The notes under the pieces were generated by a model that had not been told where the DNA came from, searched no databases, and worked only from the letters and a program-made list of their open reading frames with translations. The translations under genes and the position numbers were made by a program. From Streptomyces agglomeratus (GTDB taxonomy: Bacteria > Actinomycetota > Actinomycetes > Streptomycetales > Streptomycetaceae), in NCBI RefSeq assembly GCF_001746415.1, contig NZ_MEHJ01000001.1:7260501-7324500 (forward strand): a stretch of 64,000 bases of DNA, read 5' to 3'. Below are positions 27,156 through 35,447 of this stretch, piece by piece; within the stretch, counting starts at the first letter, position 1; each line of letters opens with the position of its first letter.

Positions 27156-27602
27156 TCAGAAGGCGAACAGCGCGGCGTCCGCCAGGCCGCCCTCCATCTG
27201 GCAGCGGTTGCCGAAGGTGGTCGACCACGAGACCTGCTTGCCCTGCCACACGCCTTGGGCGGTGATCACGACCGGGTCCCACTCGCGCGTACAGGTGCGT
27301 CGCGGTGCCGGGTCGATCAGGCCGGCGAACTGGCCGTCCGCCCGGTGCAGTTCGGCGCAGGCCGCCTCGGGCGCCGGGTGGGTGCCGCCGGGGCCGGGGG
27401 CGCAGCTGAGCGTCACGGCGCGTGCGACCGTCGCCGTGCCGGCCTCCTCGCCCATACCCATGCTGAGCACCAGGGCGGAGGGCGCGTAGAGGCTGGCCGT
27501 TCCGGCCGGCTCCGCGTGCGCCGGGCTCGCGGCGGCCGTGCTCGTCAGTGCGAGGACAGCGGCCGCGCCGACGGCTCCGAGGGTGGTCCGGATGTGACGC
27601 AT
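27156..27602 (-). CDS. Streptomyces subtilisin inhibitor (SSI-family protease inhibitor)
   Basis: A 148-residue secreted inhibitor. ATG 27602 follows AGAGGAG. A signal peptide ends near ASPAHA. The mature part begins around ASLYAPSALVLSMGMG and carries four cysteines, as in SSI. The reactive-site loop is TCTREWDPV, with Arg106 at P1 and Glu107 at P1'. An arginine at P1 predicts inhibition of trypsin-like proteases rather than subtilisin, where SSI itself has Met. SSI proteins are exported in stationary phase and control extracellular proteases during development. The gene stands alone, with a 418-bp upstream region. Confidence 0.93.
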   Translation of the reverse strand: MRHIRTTLGAVGAAAVLALTSTAAASPAHAEPAGTASLYAPSALVLSMGMGEEAGTATVARAVTLSCAPGPGGTHPAPEAACAELHRADGQFAGLIDPAPRRTCTREWDPVVITAQGVWQGKQVSWSTTFGNRCQMEGGLADAALFAF

Positions 27603-28020
27603 GAATGAATCTCCTCTGATTGCGGATGAGTTGCGGAGGTGTTGCGGTGAGGAGTGTTGCTGACGCGGACAGTGAGTGCACACCGATCACCACATTCCGG
27701 CCGTACACGATCGGAACGCCATGACCGAATGGTCGTTCGGGCAGCTCGGGGCCGGTGCGCGGGTCACCTCGCGAGGCGTCCATCATCTGGACAGCCGATA
27801 GTGGTACAACTCAAAACGACCGCCTGACCTGCGGCTTCGAGGAAGTGGTTCATTCCTCACCCACGCCGCTTCGACTGGAAAGCATCGCTTCCGGGGCAAT
27901 GGGCGCGGTAGACGACAACGTGCGCGGAGCACACTCCGCGCGACCCGCGACGGTGGTGCCGCCCTGTCCTGCGCGACGTACCGGCGGCCCTACAGTCCGA
28001 GTCCCGTCGAAGGAGCCGCC
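27603..28020. other. 418-bp intergenic region between the SSI and esterase genes
   Basis: No gene is seen. It holds the divergent promoters for the SSI gene and the esterase gene. Structures noted are a perfect hairpin GCGCGGAG-CACA-CTCCGCGC (27922-27941) and an inverted repeat CCGAA-N6-TTCGG (27725-27740) that may be a regulator site. AAGGAG (28010-28018 region) is the esterase ribosome site. Confidence 0.5.
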
Positions 28021-29562
28021 ATGCCCGTCGGACCGCCCCCCGCGAAGAAGAGACTCCCCGCCGTCGCCGTACTGCTGGCCCTGCTGGCCGCACTGCTCGG
28101 TGCGGGCTAAACCTCCGCGCCTCCCGCCCGCGCCGCCTCGCTCACGGAGGTCACCGGCTTCGGCACCAACCCCGGCGCTCTGCGCATGTTCCGGTACGTG
28201 CCCGACGGCCTGCCGGCCGGGCGGCCCCTCGTGGTCGCCTTACACGGGTGCACGCAGTCGGCCGCCGCGTTCGACGCGGAGACCGGCTGGGCGGCCTGGG
28301 CCGACCGCTGGGGCTTCGCGCTCCTGCTGCCCCAGCAGCAGTCGTCCAACAACCTCAACTCCTGCTTCAACTGGTTCGAGCCGGCCGACATCAGGCGCGG
28401 CTCTGGCGAGGCACTGTCGATCAAGCAGATGACCGACCGGATGAAGGCCGACCTGGGCAGCGACCCCGCCCGCGTCCACGCCACCGGGCTGTCCGCCGGC
28501 GCCGCCATGACCAACGTCGTGCTCGCCGCGTACCCCGACGTCTTCGCCTCCGGAGCGCCGGTCGCCGGCCTGCCGTACGCCTGCGCGACAACGGTCGCGG
28601 CCGCCTACACCTGCATGAGCCCGGGAACCAGCCTCTCGCCCGCCGCGTGGGGCGACAAAGTGCGCGCCGCCCACCCCGGTTACATGGGCCCCTGGCCGAC
28701 CGTCTCCGTGTGGCAGGGGACCGGCGACACCACGGTCGTGCCCGCCAACATGACGGAGACCGTCGAACAGTGGACGGACGTGCACCGCACGGACGCCACG
28801 GCCGACACCACGGACACCGTGGCCGGCTATCCGCACGCCGTGTACCGCGACAGCGCCGGACGGCCGGTCGTGGAGACGTACTCGATCACCGGTATGGGCC
28901 ACGGCCAGCCCGTCGACCCCGGGACCGGCGGCGAGCAGTGCGGTACCGCGGGCGCCTACATACTCGACGTCAACCTGTGCGCCGCGTACCGCATCGGACA
29001 GTTCTGGGGCCTCGACGGCGGCACCCAGCCCCCCGGAGGCGGGACCAGGACGGTGGTCCTGCCGAGCCGGGCGGCCGACGACGGGTACGTGAAAGCGTCG
29101 GCGACCGGCACCGGGCCGGCCGTCGGCACACTGGAGGGCACGTACGGAGTCGCGGTGGGCCGGGGCTCGGACGGCCTGCACAACCGCGCGCTGCTCTCCT
29201 TCGACACCTCGCCCGTGCCCGACGGGGCGACCGTGAAGCGCGCCTTCGTGAGCGTCACGTACGCCAGTGGCAGCGGCGACCCCTGGGCGGCCGGAAACCG
29301 TATGGTCCTCGACGTCAGGTCCGGCTGCTTCGGCGCCTCGTGCGCGACCGGCGCCGACGACTGGAGCGCCGGCGCGTCCGCGTCCGGCGTGGCGGAGATC
29401 GGCCGGTTCGCCTCCGGCGCGGCGACGTCGACCGACTTCACGGCCGTCAACGACACGGGGACGACCCAGGTGCGCCTGCGCCTGACATCGGCCCCCGCCG
29501 CCACGGCGTACGTGTTCCTGAAATCGGGGGCGTCGGCGACGCTGACGGTGGAGTGGGAATGA
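28021..29562 (+). pseudogene. PHB-depolymerase-family secreted esterase with nonsense codon in the signal peptide
   Basis: The frame opens at ATG 28021 after AAGGAG and encodes a signal peptide (KKRLPAVAVLLALLAALLGAG). It stops at TAA 28108-28110, then continues in the same frame to 29562. The remaining enzyme is intact: GLSAGAAM is the nucleophile elbow, GMGHGQPV the histidine, and LHGCTQ the oxyanion region. A C-terminal DNRLRE/CBM-like sandwich follows (TVVLPSRAADDGYVKAS to SATLTVEWE). A single C-to-T change (CAA to TAA) would explain the stop. ATG 28186 could give a truncated cytoplasmic product. Codon TTA at 28240-28242 (VVALHG) predicts bldA control of the original gene. Confidence 0.85.
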
Positions 29563-30648
29563 CTAGTGAACTGGTTTGGAGATCCTGTCGCAGTAGCGGC
29601 AGATGCGGTCGAGGATTTGGTCGGCGGTCTTGGTCCACTTGAAGGGCCTGGCCTCGTCGTTCCAGACCTTGATCCAGCTCTCAAGTCCGGCCTTGAGGTC
29701 GTCGAGGGAACAGAACACTCCGCGTGCGAGGCAGCGCCGTTCCAGCTCGGCGAACCACCGCTCGACCTGGTTGATCCATGACGAGTACGTAGGCGTGAAG
29801 TGCAGGTGGAAGCGGGGATGCGCCAGCAGCCACTTGTGCACCACAGGCGCTTTGTGGGCGGAAAGGTTGTCGCAGATCACGTGGACCGCCAGACCGGGAT
29901 CGGTCTGGCGGTCGATCTCGTCGAGGAAGTCACGGAAGTCCACGGCCCGGTGCTGCGCGGACAGCTTCGTGATCACCTTGCCCGTCGCCGTGTTCAACGC
30001 TGCGAACAGATCGACGGTCCCGTGCCGGACGTAGTCAAAACTCCGCCGTTCGGGCACCCCGGGCAGCATCGGCAACACCGGTGCGGTCCGTTCCAGAGCT
30101 TGGATCTGCGGTTTCTCGTCCACCGCGAACACAGCCGCGTTGGCAGGCGGGGCGAGGTAGAGACCGACGACGTCACGGATCTTGTCGATCAGGAACGGGT
30201 CCGGAGAGATCTTGAAGGTCTCCGTCCGCCACGGCTGCAGGCCGAAGGCGTGCCAGATCCGCAGCACGCTCGCCGGCGAGATCCCCACCACCTTGGCCAG
30301 CTCCCGCTTCGACCAGTGCGTCCCGCCCGCGGGCACCTCCTCAAGAGTGCGGACCACCACCTCTTCCACCTGGGCATCGGTGATGGTCCGTGGCACCCCG
30401 GGCCGCGGCTCGTCGGCCAGCCCGTCGAGGCGGTCCAGCAGGAACCGCGTCCTCCATCTGGCCGCCGTCTTGCGCTCGATGCCCAGCCGCGCGGCCACTC
30501 TCGTGTTGTTCCATCCCCGCGCGCACGCCAGCACGATCTGCGCACGCTGAGCCAGACCCTGCGCGGTCGAACGCCGCCTGGCCCAGTCCTCCAACGTCGA
30601 CCGCTCGGTATCCGACAGCACGACCGGCGGCAGCCTGGTGTCACCCAT
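29563..30648 (-). CDS. IS630-family transposase
   Basis: A 361-residue DDE transposase. I use ATG 30648 (MGDTRLPPVVLSDTER); a start 21 bases upstream is possible. An N-terminal helix-turn-helix (VAARLGIERKTAARW) is followed by a second DNA-binding helix set (SKRELAKVVGISPASVLRIW). The catalytic residues lie in FAVDEKPQ, HVICDNLSAH and SSWINQVERWF. The stop codon TAG is built from the duplicated TA target dinucleotide plus a flanking C, so the frame ends at the insertion junction. It appears complete. Confidence 0.93.
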   Translation of the reverse strand: MGDTRLPPVVLSDTERSTLEDWARRRSTAQGLAQRAQIVLACARGWNNTRVAARLGIERKTAARWRTRFLLDRLDGLADEPRPGVPRTITDAQVEEVVVRTLEEVPAGGTHWSKRELAKVVGISPASVLRIWHAFGLQPWRTETFKISPDPFLIDKIRDVVGLYLAPPANAAVFAVDEKPQIQALERTAPVLPMLPGVPERRSFDYVRHGTVDLFAALNTATGKVITKLSAQHRAVDFRDFLDEIDRQTDPGLAVHVICDNLSAHKAPVVHKWLLAHPRFHLHFTPTYSSWINQVERWFAELERRCLARGVFCSLDDLKAGLESWIKVWNDEARPFKWTKTADQILDRICRYCDRISKPVH

Positions 30649-30750
30649 CCATTCAGCAGAGCCGCACAAAGCCAGCCACGTCAGGCGAACCCCAAGATCT
30701 GAAACAGAACACGACTCACGAGGCGAGCCCCGACCTCAAAACCAGATCAC
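29566..30750 (-). mobile_element. IS630-type insertion sequence, 1185 bp
   Basis: Terminal inverted repeats are GTGAACTGGTTTGGAGATC (29566-29584) and its partner (30732-30750), with 16 of 19 matching. TA is duplicated on both sides (29564-29565 and 30751-30752), as expected for IS630. It contains a full transposase. Confidence 0.9.
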
Positions 30751-30753
30751 TAG

Positions 30754-32284
30754 CGGTGGTTTGTTAGACGGGGATGTAGAGGTCAAGTGGGTGGCCTGCG
30801 CCGACGGCGTTGATCAGTGCTTGGAGTTCGGGCGGTGGGGGTGCATTCGTCCATGCGTGCCAGCATCGTTGGAGGTTGGTCCAGGGAGCGAGCCAGGCGC
30901 GGACGGCTCGGATCGCCTTGGGCCAGCTGGCCGGTTGGGGCTGGTGGGGTCTGCTTGGGCCCCCTCTCAGCCGGTCCCGGCGGCGTCGGGGCGGGCGGGA
31001 GCGCAGGGACGGGGGCGGGTTCCCGGTCTGGCGGATGAGCGAACCAGGTGTCCCAGCAGAACGAGAACGCGCAGGTGACCAGTGTCTGGTGGCGGCGGAT
31101 GGCGGTGTCGGAACGGACCTGGAAATCGGCCCATCCGAGTTCGTCCTTGACCTGTTTGTAGCTCTGCTCGATCCAGTGACGGATGCCGTAGATCCGCACG
31201 ACTTCGTGCAGGTCAGCGGCGGGATGAGGGTGGTCGGCCTCACGGGGGCCGCCGGGGCGGGGCAGGTCGGTGGCCAGGTACCAAGTTGCCTGCGCGGGCA
31301 GGATGGCCGGGTCGGTGGTGGCCACGACCAGGCGGACGTTTCCGTCCGGACCCCACCAGCCGAGGTGGGCGTCGGCGGCCCACCAGGTCTCGGTGTGCCC
31401 GTTGCGGAAAGTCCGCTCAACCGCGGTCCAGTCCCCGGGATGCTCGGGATTGGTCCAGGTCAGTGCGCGTGCGGCGTCGACGGGGGTGTAGGCATCCTTG
31501 CCGTAGGCCCACGTGCCGTGGCTCGGCTTGAGGGCCATGACGAACGGCAGACCCGCCTCGCCGAGTTGCCGGCGGAAGCCGTCCTGGTCGCCGTAGGCGC
31601 AGTCGGCGGCCACGGCCCGGAAGGCCACCCCGGCAGTCTTGGCGGTGCGGGCGAGTTCGGCTGCGATCTGCAGTTTCGTGCGGAAGCCGGGGTCGCTCTT
31701 GCCGGCGGGGAAGTGACGGGCGGGGCTGTAGGGCACCGCGTGGAGCGGGTAGTAGACGCTCTCGTCGGCCCAGCAGGTCGTCACGGTGACGATGCCGTTG
31801 TCGGTCTTGCCCAGTCGGCCCAGCCACTGCCGCCCGACATGCGCGGTCGCGGTCCCGTCCTTGCGGTCACCCGAGTCGTCGATCACCAGTACCCCGCCCG
31901 CGTGCGGCTCGGTCGCCGGGTCGGCGAGCAGCAGTTCCAACCGGCGGGCGTTGATCTGCTCGTGGTCCCAGGTCGACTCGGAGAGGAAGAACTGCAGCCG
32001 CTGCACCGCCGGGTGCTGGGCTCCGGCCACGGGCTCGGCGCCGGCCAGGCAGGTCAGGGTCTTGTTGCGGTCCCGCGGCAGCAGCAGCCCGGCGAGGTAC
32101 TCACGGAACCCGCGTCGCTGGGCCAGCGTGGAGAGCAGGTCATCGAAGCGTGCGGCGTAGGCTTCCAGCGGGCCAGGAGCCGGCGGGCACGGCACACGAC
32201 GGGTCATCACAACCCCCAGGCAGCGAGGCGACTTTCCTCTCTACCGGCCTACCCCAACACTGACCCGCCGTCAACAAACCACCG
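30754..32284 (-). mobile_element. IS701-type insertion sequence, 1531 bp
   Basis: The ends share CGGTGGTTTGTT as an inverted repeat (30754-30765 and 32273-32284), continuing imperfectly through GACGG. CTAG is present at both flanks (30750-30753 and 32285-32288), fitting the four-base target duplication of IS701 elements. It carries one transposase gene with a frameshift near its end. Confidence 0.88.
30764..32207 (-). pseudogene. IS701-family transposase, frameshifted in the C-terminal part
   Basis: The start is ATG 32207, five bases after GGGGG; a GTG three bases earlier is possible. The DDE residues are all in the first frame: LVIDDSGDRKDG, AVAADCAYGDQ and IEQSYKQVKDELGW. After the Pro/Arg-rich linker (about 30930-31010) the first frame yields an unrelated tail ending at 30783. 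The expected family C-terminus (SWPKAIRAVRAWLAPW to LYIPV) lies in the next frame, ending at TAA 30764. A +1 shift in a G/C run explains this. The catalytic core is intact, so partial activity is possible. Confidence 0.8.
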
Positions 32285-32524
32285 CTAGGTCAGCAGCCGC
32301 AGCAGCTCGGCGCACGCCTCGCTCTCGCTCGCGTGGCGGGTGACGGCCTCGTACGCACCGCGTTCGTACACACCGGTCTCCCACGCCCCGCGCTCGTCCC
32401 GGCTCCTGGCCAGGTACACGAAGTCGGGGGGCGTGGGGGCCGGTTCGTGGACGCCCTCGATGCGGTAGTAGCCGTCGGGCACTCCCGCCGCGCTCAGCGC
32501 GGCCAGCAGTTCGTGGCGGTCCAC
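32285..32524 (-). CDS. Small protein, candidate immunity factor for the TNT toxin
   Basis: A 79-residue acidic protein. The GTG start at 32524 lies 10 bp after the toxin stop codon, so the two are co-transcribed. It begins MDRHELLAALSAAGVPDGYYRIEG and has no signal peptide. No known domain is recognised. TNT-domain NAD glycohydrolases need a cytoplasmic immunity factor, and a small acidic gene directly downstream fits that role (inference). The TAG stop falls inside the CTAG duplicated by the IS701 element, so the insertion sits immediately beyond the gene without altering it. Confidence 0.65.
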   Translation of the reverse strand: MDRHELLAALSAAGVPDGYYRIEGVHEPAPTPPDFVYLARSRDERGAWETGVYERGAYEAVTRHASESEACAELLRLLT

Positions 32525-32534
32525 GACGGCGGGG

Positions 32535-33215
32535 CTACGCGCCGGCCGGTTCGAGGTACTCGTGCTCCAGCAGCCACTTCACGTTCAGCCGCTGCCCCTC
32601 ACCCGGATCCAGGAACGCCCGGTCGAGCTTGATCTGCTGCCCGCCGCCCGGCTGTCCGAACCACGGCGCGATGCTGCCCTGCCACACATAGAACGGCTTG
32701 GCCACCTTGTAGACGCGGTAGTCGCACGGCACCGACGGCTCACGGGTGTTCAGGTTCTGCGGCGGCAGGGCGCGCCGGGCGTACGGGTCGCCGGCGGGCG
32801 CCAGATAGGCCCCGAACTCCGAACCGAAACGGTCCAGGCGCTGGCCGCTCCGCAGCTCGGTGGGCGCCTTGTCCACCTCCCCGTTGACCTCACCGAACCC
32901 GTCGTTGGGCGGATACTTCCAGCCACCCGAGTCGGCGGGACCCTGCCAGTACTCCTTCAGGAATTCCTCCGACGACAGTTTCCCGGTCCGCTTGTAGCCC
33001 TTCAACAGCGGGCCCACCGGCTCCTCGTGCTTGTTCGGAAGCCACTTCGGCCCGAGCCGTGCGTCGTCCTCGTACGAGCCGGTGCACGGCCCGGGCCGGG
33101 AGACACCTGCGGCCCGCCCCTTCTCGTGCGGCTGCGGAGCGGCGCTCGCGGCCGGCGCGAGCACCGTCGCGGCGGTGATGCCGAGTGCGGCGAGTACGGT
33201 GCGGATTCGGTTCAC
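32535..33215 (-). CDS. Secreted TNT-domain protein (putative NAD+ glycohydrolase toxin)
   Basis: A 226-residue exported protein. GTG 33215 has GAGGGG upstream. A signal peptide covers residues 1-26 (VLAALGITAATVLAPAASA). The C-terminal half (about 120-222) matches the tuberculosis necrotizing toxin fold, with RFGSEFGAYLAPAGDPYARR and YVWQGSIAPWFGQPGGGQQI. The glutamine in GGGQQ fits the catalytic position of TNT. TNT enzymes hydrolyse NAD+ or NADP+. Unlike mycobacterial CpnT it has no pore domain and is only signal-peptide exported. A candidate immunity gene lies directly downstream. Confidence 0.85.
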   Translation of the reverse strand: MNRIRTVLAALGITAATVLAPAASAAPQPHEKGRAAGVSRPGPCTGSYEDDARLGPKWLPNKHEEPVGPLLKGYKRTGKLSSEEFLKEYWQGPADSGGWKYPPNDGFGEVNGEVDKAPTELRSGQRLDRFGSEFGAYLAPAGDPYARRALPPQNLNTREPSVPCDYRVYKVAKPFYVWQGSIAPWFGQPGGGQQIKLDRAFLDPGEGQRLNVKWLLEHEYLEPAGA

Positions 33216-33323
33216 TCAAGGTCCCCTCGGACTGCTGCGTCCAACACATGACGCGGCGCAGCGTAGTGGAGTGACTACGCCGCGCCGCGTCGAGTCCGTG
33301 AGGATCACCCGGAGGGGGACGGA

Positions 33324-35408
33324 TTACAGCCAGTCCCGGGGCAGCGTCTCATTCCAGGTGCGGGAGAAGACCCGCCGCTCCCCCTCATAGCCGTCGAGGG
33401 TCGCGTCGACGAAGAACTCCGTCTCGCTGCACCGCAGTTCGGTACGGGTCTCCACGCGTACGTCCCAGTCGTCACGGCTGAAGCGCATCGTCCAGGCCGT
33501 TTCACCGCCGACGGAGGTGAAGTCGTCGGCGGTGGCCGTGTAGCGCTCGTAGGCACGGCAGCCCACGTCCAGCCCGATGTCGTCGATGCGCACGGTTCCC
33601 CGGTCCTTCACGATCTCCAGCGCGGAGTCGTACCCGATCAGGTCGCGCCTGACCTCCCAGCGCTGTTCGGGCGGGGACAGCCGCGTGGTCGTGATCGGAG
33701 GGGCGCCCTCCGGCTCACCGAAGGGGCGCTGCGGCAGCTCGTCCGGCTCCTCCGCCGGACGCACCGGCAGGATCAGCGTGCTGGAACGCTCGTGAACGCT
33801 CAGCAGCACCGGCCTGGGCGGCGGCCAGGCGAGGGGCCAGTACGACGTCGACAGGGAGAGCCGGATGCGGTGGCCGGGCGGGAAGACCTGGGCCACACCG
33901 TTGAGCTGCACGGTCGCGCGGTAGCGCCGGCCGGGCTCCAGCGGCTCCGGCTCGCCCGTACCGTCGCGGTGGGTCAGGTTCAGCACGCCGTACGTGACCC
34001 GGGTGGCACGCCCGTCGGGTGCGACGTCGGAGAGGCGGGCGGCGACGGTGGCCACCGGTTCGCTGACGGACAGGTCGAGTTCGACCGTCGGCGAGCCGAG
34101 GATCTCGACCGGCTCGTCCAGCGGCCCGGTGTCGAAGACCAGGGAGCCGCCGTCCTCCTCGCGCTGGTCGTAGGGCAGGTCCGGCGGGGCGTTGTACGAC
34201 GCCCACTTGCCCGCGAACTGGCCCACGGACAGCGGCGACTGCACCGACATCACCCCGTCGCGGTCAATGTCGCCGTCGCTGTGACCGCTGTCCCCGCTGT
34301 GGTCGCTCTCGCCCCCCGGGGGCAGCGCCTCACCCGGCCTGACGAGGCGGTGCCTCAGCAGCGGGTGCGCGACGGCCTTGATGTGCGGCGACGGCCAGTG
34401 CGGCTCGCCGACCCACCGGCCGGGCCGCTCCTCGTACGACGTCGAGGGCGGCACGCTGTCCTGCATCCAGGTCTGGAGCATCGGGCCGTCCATGACGCCG
34501 TTGTCGACGCCCTTGAGCCAGTGGTCCCACCAGCGCACGACCTCCTGGAGATAGCCGATGGCCGGGCCGGGCTCGCCCAGGTGCGGGAACTTGTGGGACC
34601 AGGGCCCGATCAGACCCTTGCGCGGTACGTCGAGGTTCTCCAGCAGCCGCGTCACGGCGTTGGAGTAGCCGTCGGCCCAGCCGCTGGACGCGAGGACGGG
34701 GCAGCGTACGGCCGTGTAGTCCTCGCAGACCGACGCGTGCCGCCAGTAGTCGTCCCGGCGCTGGTGGCGCAGCCACTCCAGGACCCACGGACGCGTGTTC
34801 TCCATCCGCTCGTGCCACATGTCGCGCCAGCGGTCGCCCACCACCGCGGGGTCCGGCGGACACGTCGCGTACGCGAACATCGTCCCCGCCTCGGCGAGGT
34901 TGTCCGACAGCATCGCGCCGCCCATGTAGTGCATGTCGTCGGCGTACCGGTCGTCCGTGAAGGACGCGATGACGACGGCGCGCAGGCTCGGCGGCCGACG
35001 GGCGGCCGTCTGGAGGGCGGCGAACGCGCCCCAGGAGATGCCCATCATGCCGGTGCTGCCGTCGCACCATGGCTGCTCGGCCAGCCAGGCGAGCACCTCC
35101 TCGGCGTCGGCCTGCTCCCGCTCCAGGTACTCGTCGGCCAGAACGCCCTCGGAGTCGCCGGTGCCGCGCAGGTCCACCCGTACGCACGCGTAGCCGTGAC
35201 CCGCGATGTACGGGTGATTGACCGAGTCGCGCACGGCCGTCAGGTCGCGCTTGCGGTACGGGATGCACTCCAGCACCGCCGGCACCGGTTCCCCGTCCGA
35301 GGAGACCGGGCGCCAGATGCGGGCGGACAGGCGTGTGCCGTCGGACATCGGGACGACGACGTGGTCTTCTTCCTTGGTCGCGTGCGGCAGATTGCTCACG
35401 AAACGCAT
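33324..35408 (-). CDS. CocE/NonD (peptidase S15) family hydrolase
   Basis: A 694-residue serine hydrolase starting at ATG 35408. The alpha/beta-hydrolase core has the nucleophile in GMMGISWGAFAAL (Ser125), RVDLRGTGDSEG near the oxyanion region, and a likely catalytic histidine in GPWSHKFPH. A C-terminal jelly-roll domain of X-Pro dipeptidyl-peptidase type follows (VFPPGHRIRLSLSTSYWPLAWP). An acidic Ser/Asp/Gly/His-rich linker (ESDHSGDSGHSDGD) is unusual. There is no signal peptide. It follows the ATP-grasp gene by 39 bp on the same strand, so they form an operon. It may hydrolyse peptides or esters; the substrate is unknown. Confidence 0.88.
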   Translation of the reverse strand: MRFVSNLPHATKEEDHVVVPMSDGTRLSARIWRPVSSDGEPVPAVLECIPYRKRDLTAVRDSVNHPYIAGHGYACVRVDLRGTGDSEGVLADEYLEREQADAEEVLAWLAEQPWCDGSTGMMGISWGAFAALQTAARRPPSLRAVVIASFTDDRYADDMHYMGGAMLSDNLAEAGTMFAYATCPPDPAVVGDRWRDMWHERMENTRPWVLEWLRHQRRDDYWRHASVCEDYTAVRCPVLASSGWADGYSNAVTRLLENLDVPRKGLIGPWSHKFPHLGEPGPAIGYLQEVVRWWDHWLKGVDNGVMDGPMLQTWMQDSVPPSTSYEERPGRWVGEPHWPSPHIKAVAHPLLRHRLVRPGEALPPGGESDHSGDSGHSDGDIDRDGVMSVQSPLSVGQFAGKWASYNAPPDLPYDQREEDGGSLVFDTGPLDEPVEILGSPTVELDLSVSEPVATVAARLSDVAPDGRATRVTYGVLNLTHRDGTGEPEPLEPGRRYRATVQLNGVAQVFPPGHRIRLSLSTSYWPLAWPPPRPVLLSVHERSSTLILPVRPAEEPDELPQRPFGEPEGAPPITTTRLSPPEQRWEVRRDLIGYDSALEIVKDRGTVRIDDIGLDVGCRAYERYTATADDFTSVGGETAWTMRFSRDDWDVRVETRTELRCSETEFFVDATLDGYEGERRVFSRTWNETLPRDWL

Positions 35409-35447
35409 ACGGCGGGGCCGCTCCTCTCCCTCGGGTCCTTCACGTCC

